Positions 15,837-24,565 of a stretch of 32,834 bases of DNA are shown piece after piece. This DNA is from Candidatus Kapaibacterium sp. GTDB lineage: Bacteria > Bacteroidota > Ignavibacteria > Kapaibacteriales > Kapaibacteriaceae. How positions within the stretch are numbered: the first letter of the stretch is position 1; each line of letters opens with the position of its first letter. The notes beneath the pieces were generated by a model. It worked only from the letters and a program-made list of their open reading frames with translations. It searched no databases and had not been told where the DNA came from. The DNA is taken from positions 10,913-43,746 of the forward strand of contig JAURGP010000013.1 of NCBI GenBank assembly GCA_030833725.1, written 5' to 3'. The position numbers were made by a program, and so were the translations under genes.

Positions 15837-17411
15837 ATGGAACTACAGCACATGAATGAACAGGTCGGACTTGATCAGCAGATTGACCAATGGGTAGGCA
15901 ACGCAACCGGATGGTTTGTGGATTTCATCTTCTACCAGTTTCCCATTGGTGATGTGTCCATCCCTTGGGTGCTGATTCCACTGATCTTGGGTGCGGCCTA
16001 CTTCACGCTGTACTTCTCACTGCCCGGCTTTCGGCTGTTTGGTGTTGCCATCAATACGGTACGTGGTGCATATGAGAAAGCATCGCTCATGCCAGCCGAT
16101 CTCAACGTCTCCGGAGGAGACCAACCCGACACAATCCGGGAAGAAGGTCACGACGGAGAGGTGAATCACTTCCAGGCACTTACAGCTGCGTTGTCGGCCA
16201 CCGTTGGCCTAGGTAACATCGCTGGTGTTGCGGTTGCCATTGCCGTGGGAGGACCGGGGGCCACCTTCTGGATGATTCTTGCTGGTATCCTAGGGATGTC
16301 GTCCAAGTTTGTCGAGTGTACGTTGGGTGTGAAGTTTCGTGATATCGGTCCAGACGGACGGGTCTATGGCGGTCCGATGCAGTACCTGCGTAAGGGGCTG
16401 GCATTGCAAGGCATGCCCAGGATGGGCAAGATCTTGGCAGCGGTGTTTGCCGTGATGTGCATTGGTGGATCCTTCGGTGGTGGCAACATGTTCCAGGCCA
16501 ACCAAGCAGCGGCCATCTTCATCAACAAGTTCGCCATCGAGGCCTCCTATGCGGGCACGCTGTTTGGCTTGGTGATGGCAGGGCTGGTGGCCATCGTGAT
16601 CATTGGTGGTATTCAGCGTATTGCCGTTGTGACCGAGAAAATCGTTCCCTTCATGGCGGCGCTCTACGTTGGGGCTGCCTTGATCATTGTGGTATCACAC
16701 TTCGATCAAGTTCCGGATGCCATTAGCCAGATTTTCAATGGAGCATTCACCGGAGCCGGCATCACGGGTGGCATTCTTGGCGTGGTGATACAAGGCTTTC
16801 GCCGGGCGGCCTTTTCAAACGAAGCCGGAGTAGGTTCCTCGGCCATCGCGCACTCCGCCGTCAAGACGAAACACCCCGCCAGCGAAGGTGTTGTGGCACT
16901 GCTTGAACCATTCATCGACACCGTCGTGATCTGCACGATGACGGCTATCGTGATTGTCCTGTTCAACATGAATGGGGCGTTCGAGTATGGTTCCACTGGT
17001 GCTGGTGGTGGCGTGTACGTAGCCCAGATTGGCGCAGAACTCAGCGGCGTGGATTTAACGTCGTATGCCTTCGACCGCGAGATCACCAACTTCTCCTATG
17101 TGCTGATGATTGCCGTGATCCTGTTTGCCTTCTCCACGATGATTTCGTGGTCGTACTATGGCCTGCAGGCATGGCTGTACCTCTTTGGCCGGAGTAAGAC
17201 GCAAGAGCTGGTCTACAAGGTGCTCTTCTGCACCTTTGTTGTGGTGGGCGCTGCCGCGCAGCTCAACAGCGTACTCAACTTCTCGGATGCGATGATCTTT
17301 GCCATGATGGTACCCAACATGATTGGACTCGTGCTCCTGGTTCGCTACGTGAAGCACGAGTTAGATCAATACCTTCAGGCCATTGGTCACCGGAGAACAA
17401 CAAAGGGCTGA
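15837..17411 (+). CDS. sodium:alanine symporter (AgcS family)
   Basis: Inner-membrane secondary transporter that takes up alanine or glycine with Na+. 524 residues, with about ten to eleven hydrophobic helices. The family signature GGPGATFWMILAGILGM...KFVECTLG is near residues 138-160. Further conserved parts are GNIAGVAVAI, SNEAGVGSSAIAHS and a long cytosolic C-terminal stretch. The start is uncertain: ATG 15837 and ATG 15852 both fit; an earlier one at 15753 would overlap the peroxiredoxin promoter side. The substrate (alanine, glycine or both) is not certain. The last 25 bases overlap the end of the convergent C25-like gene, and no terminator separates them. Confidence 0.93.
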   Translation: MELQHMNEQVGLDQQIDQWVGNATGWFVDFIFYQFPIGDVSIPWVLIPLILGAAYFTLYFSLPGFRLFGVAINTVRGAYEKASLMPADLNVSGGDQPDTIREEGHDGEVNHFQALTAALSATVGLGNIAGVAVAIAVGGPGATFWMILAGILGMSSKFVECTLGVKFRDIGPDGRVYGGPMQYLRKGLALQGMPRMGKILAAVFAVMCIGGSFGGGNMFQANQAAAIFINKFAIEASYAGTLFGLVMAGLVAIVIIGGIQRIAVVTEKIVPFMAALYVGAALIIVVSHFDQVPDAISQIFNGAFTGAGITGGILGVVIQGFRRAAFSNEAGVGSSAIAHSAVKTKHPASEGVVALLEPFIDTVVICTMTAIVIVLFNMNGAFEYGSTGAGGGVYVAQIGAELSGVDLTSYAFDREITNFSYVLMIAVILFAFSTMISWSYYGLQAWLYLFGRSKTQELVYKVLFCTFVVVGAAAQLNSVLNFSDAMIFAMMVPNMIGLVLLVRYVKHELDQYLQAIGHRRTTKG

Positions 17412-19480
17412 GTCTCGGTGGTGCCGTTCCTCTGGATCTGCAGCGTGTACATACCACTGGCGAGTTCTCGTGCAGGAATCGTGATGGTGTGTTCTCCTCC
17501 AGTCATCGCCAATTCACGGGCTTGCCACAGGATGGTACCCACCTCGTTAACGAGTCGTATGTGGTAGGTTCCTGATTCGTTGGACACGATGCGCACAACA
17601 GCCTGGTCGGTTGCCGGGTTGGGAGACACGGTAACTGTCACGCTGGCATCAACGGGAGTTTCGGCCACACTGGTTGGCACAAGACGCGTTTCAGCCCCCT
17701 TCCCCATGTCGAAGTAGGTGCCACTGGCCGATGAGCGCCGATGCAAGGCATGCACACGATACTGGACTTCGTTGATCAACCGGAAGCTATCGAGCACTTC
17801 GGTGGTACGAACGGGCGCCTGCGAAACGATCTCCCATCCACGCAGAGCACTCCGCCAGCGATACACGACGTAGCCATCTACCGGCTCGGCAGGGGCATCC
17901 CACGAAATGCGAACGGCTGTGGAACTCTCCTGTGTGGATCGTGCAGATGCAACTGCTGGAACGGGGCTCATCGAGGCGCGAAGCGTTGGATCACCCATCA
18001 GAGCGATGTGAATGCCGGCGTCGCCAATGCTGGCTAACTGGGCGTTGGTGCCATTGTAGATCACGTTGGGCGTGTACGTACCCAGCGCACCGGACACGTT
18101 CGTGCGGTTGTTCTGGCTGAGGCGCGTGCTATAGCCAAGTGGCCAGCCGAGAGCCATATGGTGCATGTACCAGGCTGGACGACCCGCCCACGAGCACGCG
18201 AGCGTTGATGGGCCAGAGGCCAGCGCCGCGCGTAACAAATTGTTCCGCACATTCCAGTCACCGAAGTAACTGCCAAAGAGCTGTGTGAACACAGCCTGCG
18301 TTGGCTTGGTGGCAAAGTCCGTGCTGTTGCCTACGCCGTTACAGCTGGTAAACGATCCGGCACCGCAGCCGTAGGCCCAGAGATAGGTGGTAGGTCCGGC
18401 CAGACTCTCAAACCAGTCAGCAGCGCGCACGGAGTCGGCCCCACCGAACGGTGCGAACGACCTCCACCCCGTCGCGGCAAAGAATTCTCCGTACGTGCCG
18501 AAGTTGTCGTCGATGATACCTCCAGGCTGCACCGGCACCTGACCTGTGCGGTAGGCAAGATTTTTTCTCAGGTACTCGCGCAACAGCTCCACTTCCGAGG
18601 CTTGAAACACCGGCAGATCTGAGAGGTCCACACGTCCAACACCGACCTCGATGGCCGAGGCAAACTGGGATTGGTCGTACTTGCCATCACCGATCACGTT
18701 GGCCTGGATCGGACGTTGATCGTTCACCGTATTGGTGTTGCCATCGGTGTACATGCCGTCGATGTCTCCATAGATTCCGTCGGCCGGCCATGCTCCGAAG
18801 TGATCGGGGACGTGCCCGTCTGGTGCAACAGCTCCCGAGTAGGGCACGGCCACCTTACCCAAGAGTAGGATATGCTCTAGGTCCCAGCGATTGGACGAAC
18901 CAACCTCGCGAATCACCGTACGGATGTATTCAACGGCAGAGGCGTCGAACCCCTCGGTACGAGGCACCAGCTGCATGGTCACCGTCCACGCTTCAGCCTC
19001 CATCGCAGCCCGCAGCTGATCAATCTCGCTGGCAAGGGCTGGTGCTACGGTGGAGTCCACCAGCAGCAGGACTCGGCCTCGTAGCTGGGGCAGTGCGTCG
19101 ATACCACTCGTGATGTATCCAAAGGCGAGAAACCGCTTCGCAGGGTCTCCTACGCTTACCTCTCGCACAACACGATACTCGTACGCCTGATAGGGTGCCA
19201 CCGAAGTATCGGTCCACGATGTTGCGCTAGCCTCGGGAGTCGCAATAGGGGGCTCGGGCCACACCGATGACGATACGGATTTCCGGTACACCGACAAGGA
19301 CGTCGTTCCAGGCTGTGCATCCCACTGGAGGGTGATCCGTGGTTGCGGCTCGGATGACGACTCCAGTGTGACTGTAGCCGAGAGCAGGACGGCCAGTTGT
19401 TTCGGTTGCTGGGCCAGCAGTAGAGTGCTTGAAACCAGTTCGACGGAGAGAACGAGTACGAGGGTCAGGATCTGCTTCAT
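17387..19480 (-). CDS. T9SS-exported C25-like caspase-fold protein with substituted dyad
   Basis: 697 residues from the ATG at 19480, which starts a clear signal peptide (MKQILTLVLVLSVELV...LAQ). After a fibronectin III-like domain (about 40-130) comes a gingipain/C25-like core at about 150-460 (ILLLGKVAVPYS, VGVGRVDLSDLP). A second fibronectin III-like domain (about 490-580) follows, then a T9SS type A sorting domain (about 600-697: SPNPATDQAVV, GMYTLQI). In gingipains a His-Gly motif and a distal Cys form the dyad. Here the first site reads AYGCGAG (Cys372), and the distal segment FGSYFGDW (402-409) has no Cys. A later stretch with Cys429 and WAGRPAW...HHM (His440, His441) looks conserved and may be an alternative site. 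Other in-frame starts up to 19537 lack a signal peptide start. Confidence 0.8.
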   Translation of the reverse strand: MKQILTLVLVLSVELVSSTLLLAQQPKQLAVLLSATVTLESSSEPQPRITLQWDAQPGTTSLSVYRKSVSSSVWPEPPIATPEASATSWTDTSVAPYQAYEYRVVREVSVGDPAKRFLAFGYITSGIDALPQLRGRVLLLVDSTVAPALASEIDQLRAAMEAEAWTVTMQLVPRTEGFDASAVEYIRTVIREVGSSNRWDLEHILLLGKVAVPYSGAVAPDGHVPDHFGAWPADGIYGDIDGMYTDGNTNTVNDQRPIQANVIGDGKYDQSQFASAIEVGVGRVDLSDLPVFQASEVELLREYLRKNLAYRTGQVPVQPGGIIDDNFGTYGEFFAATGWRSFAPFGGADSVRAADWFESLAGPTTYLWAYGCGAGSFTSCNGVGNSTDFATKPTQAVFTQLFGSYFGDWNVRNNLLRAALASGPSTLACSWAGRPAWYMHHMALGWPLGYSTRLSQNNRTNVSGALGTYTPNVIYNGTNAQLASIGDAGIHIALMGDPTLRASMSPVPAVASARSTQESSTAVRISWDAPAEPVDGYVVYRWRSALRGWEIVSQAPVRTTEVLDSFRLINEVQYRVHALHRRSSASGTYFDMGKGAETRLVPTSVAETPVDASVTVTVSPNPATDQAVVRIVSNESGTYHIRLVNEVGTILWQARELAMTGGEHTITIPARELASGMYTLQIQRNGTTETQPFVVLR

Positions 19481-19483
19481 ACG

Positions 19484-19526
19484 TGAAAATACGCTGTTCG
19501 TTGGGTGACGACACTTCGTATTTTGA
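19484..19526. repeat. mirrored promoter-like boxes between the divergent T9SS cargo genes
   Basis: TGAAAATACG (19484-19493) and CGTATTTTGA (19517-19526) form an inverted repeat with nine of ten positions paired, centred in the 51-base gap. The left arm read on the - strand (GTATTTTCA) is about 4 bases before the - strand ATG. The right arm is 5 bases before the + strand ATG. Each fits a -7 element for its own gene, giving near-leaderless transcripts, or the pair is a binding site for one regulator. Confidence 0.5.
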
Positions 19527-19531
19527 CAGCG

Positions 19532-22500
19532 ATGCAAAATCCCTTACTACGACTCCTCATTTGGGGAGTCGTCATCGTTGGATGGGCCACTGAGATGGCC
19601 TACGGACAGGCCGCCTGCGACCGCTGGAAAGACTGTCTCGGACGAGCTGTAGAGCTGTCCGTGACGAGTGGCCGCGACCATCACTTCATCGAAGTCGACG
19701 GGCAGGTTACCGCTCCGCGTCAAACAGCGCTCACTGTAGAGATGTGGGTGAAGGCAGAACGGCAGCCCGGGAAGCGCGTCTTCCTTGGCGGACTCTGGGG
19801 CCCGAATAACGATGCCAACGACCAGTGGGTGCTCTACATCAACGAGGCCGACCAACTGTCCTTCGAGGTCAACGCAGAGCTTACGGATCTGAAGGACATC
19901 GACAACACCGTTACGCGAGCCCCGTACACGGCCTACTACGATCAATGGACCCATGTTACCGCAGTGTTCGACGGATCTGCGCAAACCGTAGCGCTCTACA
20001 TCCAGGGCATACTGGTGGCTGGCCCGGTGCGAAACCCGGCCTATCCCGTGGAGTGGCTACGCCCCATGGAGCGAAACGATCTCCAAACGCGCATCGGTTC
20101 GATCAATGGTCTGGCTGATAACGCAACGGTGTACCGGGCACTAAAAGGGATGGTTGATGAGGTACGGATCTGGTCCCGAGCCCTCACAGCCAACGAGATT
20201 CTCTGTGGCCAGGAATCTTCGATCAATGCCCCGCAGCCCGGACTTACCCTGTACTACCGCTGCAATGAGCCGGTGAACAACATCAATCCCATCTGTGATG
20301 CTACCAACAATGGCCACACCGGACAACTCCGGTCGGGCGCCATCAACAAGAATTCTGGTCGAAGTTTGCCTCGGTACGTCGTGGTGAGTCCGTCGAGTGT
20401 GACACAGGAACTCTACTGTGATAGCACAGCTACGTGGACTTTTACCATTCAGGATACCAGCATCTGTGGAAGCTCAGTCACCACGCGCATGCGTGGTCCG
20501 GAAGCCGCAGCGTTCACGGTAACGCCGCGAAATCTGACGCTCATACCCGGGCAACCGCAAACGATCACCGTGACGTACAACGGTACCAACGTGGGCACCT
20601 TCACCAACGAGCTGCAGGTCAGTCCCACCAATCGCTGTGGTTACACGCAGTTAATCAAGCTCACCCTGACGCGCACGACGGAGGTGAGTGTCAGCCGGGC
20701 AACGATACTATTCGACACGCTATTGGTGGGGTGCAGAGATGTCACGTACCATGACTCTACCATCACGGTATGTAACACCACCGACCAGCTGGGTCGTCCG
20801 CGCGTGGTAACGATCAACTCGATATCTGGCTCGAATCCTCGGGCCTACCGTGTGATGAATGCCAGCTTCCCGATGCAGCTGCAGCCGGGGCAGTGTACCA
20901 CTCTTGTCGTGCGATCCTTCGTGATGGACACCACGGACGATTACGTCGATACGCTGCGTGTAGTCAGTGATGATCAGTGTCAAAGCCGACCGTTTACCAT
21001 TGCCATCTCAGGACGGACGCAGGAAGTGATTTCGATTCGCTCCTCCGACGGCAGCCGACGCATTGATACGATGTCCTTCAACCCCACGTGTCCGGGACAA
21101 CTGAGCAACCCGGCCTACTACACGTGGCAGAACCTGACCCTAACCGACATCCAGATCGACTCGATCTACGTCCCAGCCGACTTTACGCACTATCGCGTGG
21201 GATTGCCCTTCTTGCTGAAACCCAAGACGGGCTATCCTCCCATTGCGGTGCGGTTCCGTCCGCGCAATCCCGGTAACGTCTTCGACTCCATCCTTATTCG
21301 CACCGTTGCACGTGGCTGTCAGATTGAGCGCGTGATCTATGTGCGGGGTAGGGGGCTGGACAACAAGGTGGAATGGGAGCAGGCCGGCCCCATCGATGTG
21401 GGCAACGTGATCGTCGGCCAGCAGCGCACCGTAAACGTGGTGGCACATAATCGATCGCCGTACGATGCCCTACGGGTAGCGTTGTATGTAGAGCGTGGAG
21501 AGGCATTCACGCTTCTGGCTGGAACGGGACGCACGATTGCACCGATGAGCTCGGTGAGTATTCCGGTGACCTTCCGTCCAACAGATTCGATCGAGTACGT
21601 CGATCGCCTGTGTTTGTTCGAGACACGATGCTACACGGTGGACTGTATCGAGCTGCGAGGTCGCGGTATTCTGGAGACCTTCCGGTTCTCGCCGCTGGTA
21701 ACGGAAACGGAGAACGTGATTGCTTGCCGCAGCGGTTTGGATACGTTCTGCATTGTAAACATCTCCGGGACGGAGCAGACCATCTCGCAGCTGAATTTCA
21801 GTAATCCAAGTGGCCGGTATGCCCTGGTAGATCCGCCAGCGTTACCGGCACAAATGACGATTCCGGCCGGTGATTCGGTATGCTTTATCGTGGAGTACAC
21901 GCCCAATGATCTGACGAACGATCGTGCCGACCGTGCCTACCTGCAGTACAAGGCAACGGGTGGCATCGATTGGCAGATCCAGCTCATTGGGTCGTCGGCA
22001 ACGCCCAAGCTCTTCGTCACGCAGCGCACCGCCTACGGTACGATCGAAGTTGGTGATGCGCGTATCGAGACGCTTATCGTGGAGAATACGTCGTCGTTGC
22101 CGGTGATGCTGGATAGTCTCACACTGGGAGGGGGCTACAGTATTGTGGGCACCACACGCCCCTTACCAACCCTTCTGGACCCACGAGACTCGCTGGCCGT
22201 GCTCGTGGAGTTCCGCCCCGCGGCGGCGCAAGCCTACAATACCTCCATCGTGGCTCACTCGAGCGATCCCTGTGCGATCACTGGCACAGGCGAGCTGGAG
22301 GGACGAGGAGTGATCATCGAGCTGGAGAACGCCATCACCCTGGTCAACTTCGGTTACGTTCGACCATGCGAGTGTTCCGAGCGAACCATTGAGCTGCTCA
22401 ATGCCTCGCAGGTATTCGGCATGCAGGTAGACTCGCTCTGGATTGATGCTCAGGGTATTCCTACCGGTAAGCCGGAGTTCTTCACCTGGACGTCCACGTA

Positions 22501-24565
22501 CTCACCGACCGGCACGGTGCCGTATACCATTCCGGCGCAGAGCCGCGATACCGTAACAGTTCGGTTTTGTCCGAACACACCGGCCGACTCGACGTCCACG
22601 TTGGTAGAAGCGTTGCTGCATGTGCAGGCCAGTGGATCGGGATGGAGTCGTGAGCTGGAAACGTACCTGTATGGGAAGCGCTCGCTGACCTTTACGCCAT
22701 GGCCACGTCTGGTGCAGTTCCCATCTGGTGTGATCGACGTCCTCAGTCCGGCAGCACGCAATGTGGACTTGCGCATTCCGGGCTTTAACGTCAATCCATC
22801 CCAAGATCCCGTCACCATCGATTCGATCACCTTTGAACCCGACGAGCGGGTGTTCTTCGTAACACAGCCAACGGCGTTCCCCTTCACGATCACTCCCGGT
22901 GATGTGGTGCGACTAGAGCTCCGGCAACGTCCGCGGGCACCCCGGGATTACGAGGCACGGATGGTGATCCATTACAGCGATCCCTGTGTTGGCCGTGATA
23001 CCACCGTTCTGGTGCGTGGATCAGGATTTGCGCAACCACGTGGATTGTCGTTTTCGTTCGACCCTCAGCGCGCACTTCCGGATACGTTCAGCATGGTGTC
23101 CTGCGACACGCTGCTGGTTCCAATCTACAGCTCCATCGTGATTGACGCCTCGGTAGTTGATGTGATGATGCGGGTGGATTTTGATACCACGCAATTGCGA
23201 CTCTTGGACGTCCAGTCGCCACTGTTGCAGAACTCTTGCACATCGGCTACCGGTGGTATCGTGTACACGCCATCGATCCAGACAACGCCCTCGGTCCGCG
23301 GTGGAGTGGATGTGCTGATGAAGAACTTCTGTGGGATTGACTCGCTGTCGGCCTTTAGCATCCTGCGTTTCGTGACGGTTGCAAACAACCGCGTGGACAG
23401 CCGGGTGGTGATCGATAGCATCAACTTCGACACCGAGGATGTGATTCTCTACAAGCTGATCGCCACCGGTGATCGGGGACGTGTGCTGGGATATCTCTCC
23501 GAAGTCGAGGTTGTTCAGCCGACGCCTTTTGATAGCGTGCGCATTCTAGACTGTCGTGAACAGGTCATCATCGTGCGCAACGTTGGAGATGTTGCACACA
23601 CGGTGGATTCGCTTCTAGACCTGCCGCTGAACACCACGATTGTGAGCATCATGCCTCCCGTAGGGGATAGTATTGCTCCCGGTGACAGTGCAGAGATCAC
23701 GGTGCGCTTCTGTCCGCGTTCGGAGGACTCCGTTGGTTCTGCACCGATCGCCGTAAGTATGCGTCCGTGCGACACGCGCGATACGTCGTCGATCACGGGC
23801 TTCGGCTATGCACCGGAGTTAGACGTGGCCGTTGCAGCCACGCCAACGTTCTTCCGGATTGATACCGTTGCCGGCACCATTGGCGATACCATCGAACTGC
23901 CGGTGATGATCGATCGCGACCTCTCAGCAACGTACAACGGAGTCACCTACTGGTTGGAGGGTCTGTCGTTTACCACGCAAGTGCGCTATGCGGCCAGATC
24001 GCTACAGTTTTTGGACGCCCCCTACTTGGCCCAGCCTGGATCGATGACCGTGGATCAACCCTCGGTTGGTACCGTGGTGATTCACGTGCAAGGGGCCGAC
24101 AGCGTGCGCTCGGGTCCGTTGGCGCGGCTGCGCTTCCTCGTGACCGTGCCGGAGTTTGCGCAAACGGACGTGTCGGTTGCTGCTGCAGGGTTCATCAGCG
24201 ACTCGCTCCAGTTTCTCGATGTAGTTCCGTCGGGTGCCGCTACACCATTTGTGACGTCGGGCGAATGCCGATTGACGGTGCTGAACTTCAGTACACCTGC
24301 GCCATCATCGATTCGCGTTCTACCGCATCCCGTGCATGATGATGCTACGGTACGGTTCACCATGGCCGAGACCGTGCCCGTCACGCTACACCTGTTGAAC
24401 ACGCAGGGAGTAGTGGTCCGTGAGCTGCTTGATGGTTCGCAGCGGCTCATGGGCGGGGAGTACCAAGCAGACTTCTCTACGCGCGACCTGCCATCGGCCG
24501 TGTACTACCTGCGCATTGCTGCCGGCGTGTTCACGTCAACCATTCCCGTTGTGGTGGTCCATTAG
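19532..24565 (+). CDS. giant T9SS cargo: LamG, choice-of-anchor-D repeats, cohesin-like domains, sorting domain
   Basis: 1677 residues from the ATG at 19532 (a GTG at 19505 adds nine residues without benefit). A signal peptide (to about residue 26, ending AYGQ) is followed by a LamG/concanavalin-like domain at about 40-240 (TVEMWVKAE...QWTHVTAVFDG...GMVDEVRIWSRAL). Many anchor-D/HYDIN-like beta repeats fill about 270-1160, seen as recurring phrases such as PGQ...ITVTYN and FRP. Two cohesin-like segments lie at about 1170-1290 and 1415-1570. The last 90 residues are a T9SS type A domain (LPHPVHDDATV, AVYYLRIAAG). It probably forms a surface or released adhesive/structural protein. It is Cys-rich for a secreted protein, suggesting disulfides. 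The last 30 bases overlap the convergent helicase gene. Confidence 0.88.
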   Translation: MQNPLLRLLIWGVVIVGWATEMAYGQAACDRWKDCLGRAVELSVTSGRDHHFIEVDGQVTAPRQTALTVEMWVKAERQPGKRVFLGGLWGPNNDANDQWVLYINEADQLSFEVNAELTDLKDIDNTVTRAPYTAYYDQWTHVTAVFDGSAQTVALYIQGILVAGPVRNPAYPVEWLRPMERNDLQTRIGSINGLADNATVYRALKGMVDEVRIWSRALTANEILCGQESSINAPQPGLTLYYRCNEPVNNINPICDATNNGHTGQLRSGAINKNSGRSLPRYVVVSPSSVTQELYCDSTATWTFTIQDTSICGSSVTTRMRGPEAAAFTVTPRNLTLIPGQPQTITVTYNGTNVGTFTNELQVSPTNRCGYTQLIKLTLTRTTEVSVSRATILFDTLLVGCRDVTYHDSTITVCNTTDQLGRPRVVTINSISGSNPRAYRVMNASFPMQLQPGQCTTLVVRSFVMDTTDDYVDTLRVVSDDQCQSRPFTIAISGRTQEVISIRSSDGSRRIDTMSFNPTCPGQLSNPAYYTWQNLTLTDIQIDSIYVPADFTHYRVGLPFLLKPKTGYPPIAVRFRPRNPGNVFDSILIRTVARGCQIERVIYVRGRGLDNKVEWEQAGPIDVGNVIVGQQRTVNVVAHNRSPYDALRVALYVERGEAFTLLAGTGRTIAPMSSVSIPVTFRPTDSIEYVDRLCLFETRCYTVDCIELRGRGILETFRFSPLVTETENVIACRSGLDTFCIVNISGTEQTISQLNFSNPSGRYALVDPPALPAQMTIPAGDSVCFIVEYTPNDLTNDRADRAYLQYKATGGIDWQIQLIGSSATPKLFVTQRTAYGTIEVGDARIETLIVENTSSLPVMLDSLTLGGGYSIVGTTRPLPTLLDPRDSLAVLVEFRPAAAQAYNTSIVAHSSDPCAITGTGELEGRGVIIELENAITLVNFGYVRPCECSERTIELLNASQVFGMQVDSLWIDAQGIPTGKPEFFTWTSTYSPTGTVPYTIPAQSRDTVTVRFCPNTPADSTSTLVEALLHVQASGSGWSRELETYLYGKRSLTFTPWPRLVQFPSGVIDVLSPAARNVDLRIPGFNVNPSQDPVTIDSITFEPDERVFFVTQPTAFPFTITPGDVVRLELRQRPRAPRDYEARMVIHYSDPCVGRDTTVLVRGSGFAQPRGLSFSFDPQRALPDTFSMVSCDTLLVPIYSSIVIDASVVDVMMRVDFDTTQLRLLDVQSPLLQNSCTSATGGIVYTPSIQTTPSVRGGVDVLMKNFCGIDSLSAFSILRFVTVANNRVDSRVVIDSINFDTEDVILYKLIATGDRGRVLGYLSEVEVVQPTPFDSVRILDCREQVIIVRNVGDVAHTVDSLLDLPLNTTIVSIMPPVGDSIAPGDSAEITVRFCPRSEDSVGSAPIAVSMRPCDTRDTSSITGFGYAPELDVAVAATPTFFRIDTVAGTIGDTIELPVMIDRDLSATYNGVTYWLEGLSFTTQVRYAARSLQFLDAPYLAQPGSMTVDQPSVGTVVIHVQGADSVRSGPLARLRFLVTVPEFAQTDVSVAAAGFISDSLQFLDVVPSGAATPFVTSGECRLTVLNFSTPAPSSIRVLPHPVHDDATVRFTMAETVPVTLHLLNTQGVVVRELLDGSQRLMGGEYQADFSTRDLPSAVYYLRIAAGVFTSTIPVVVVH

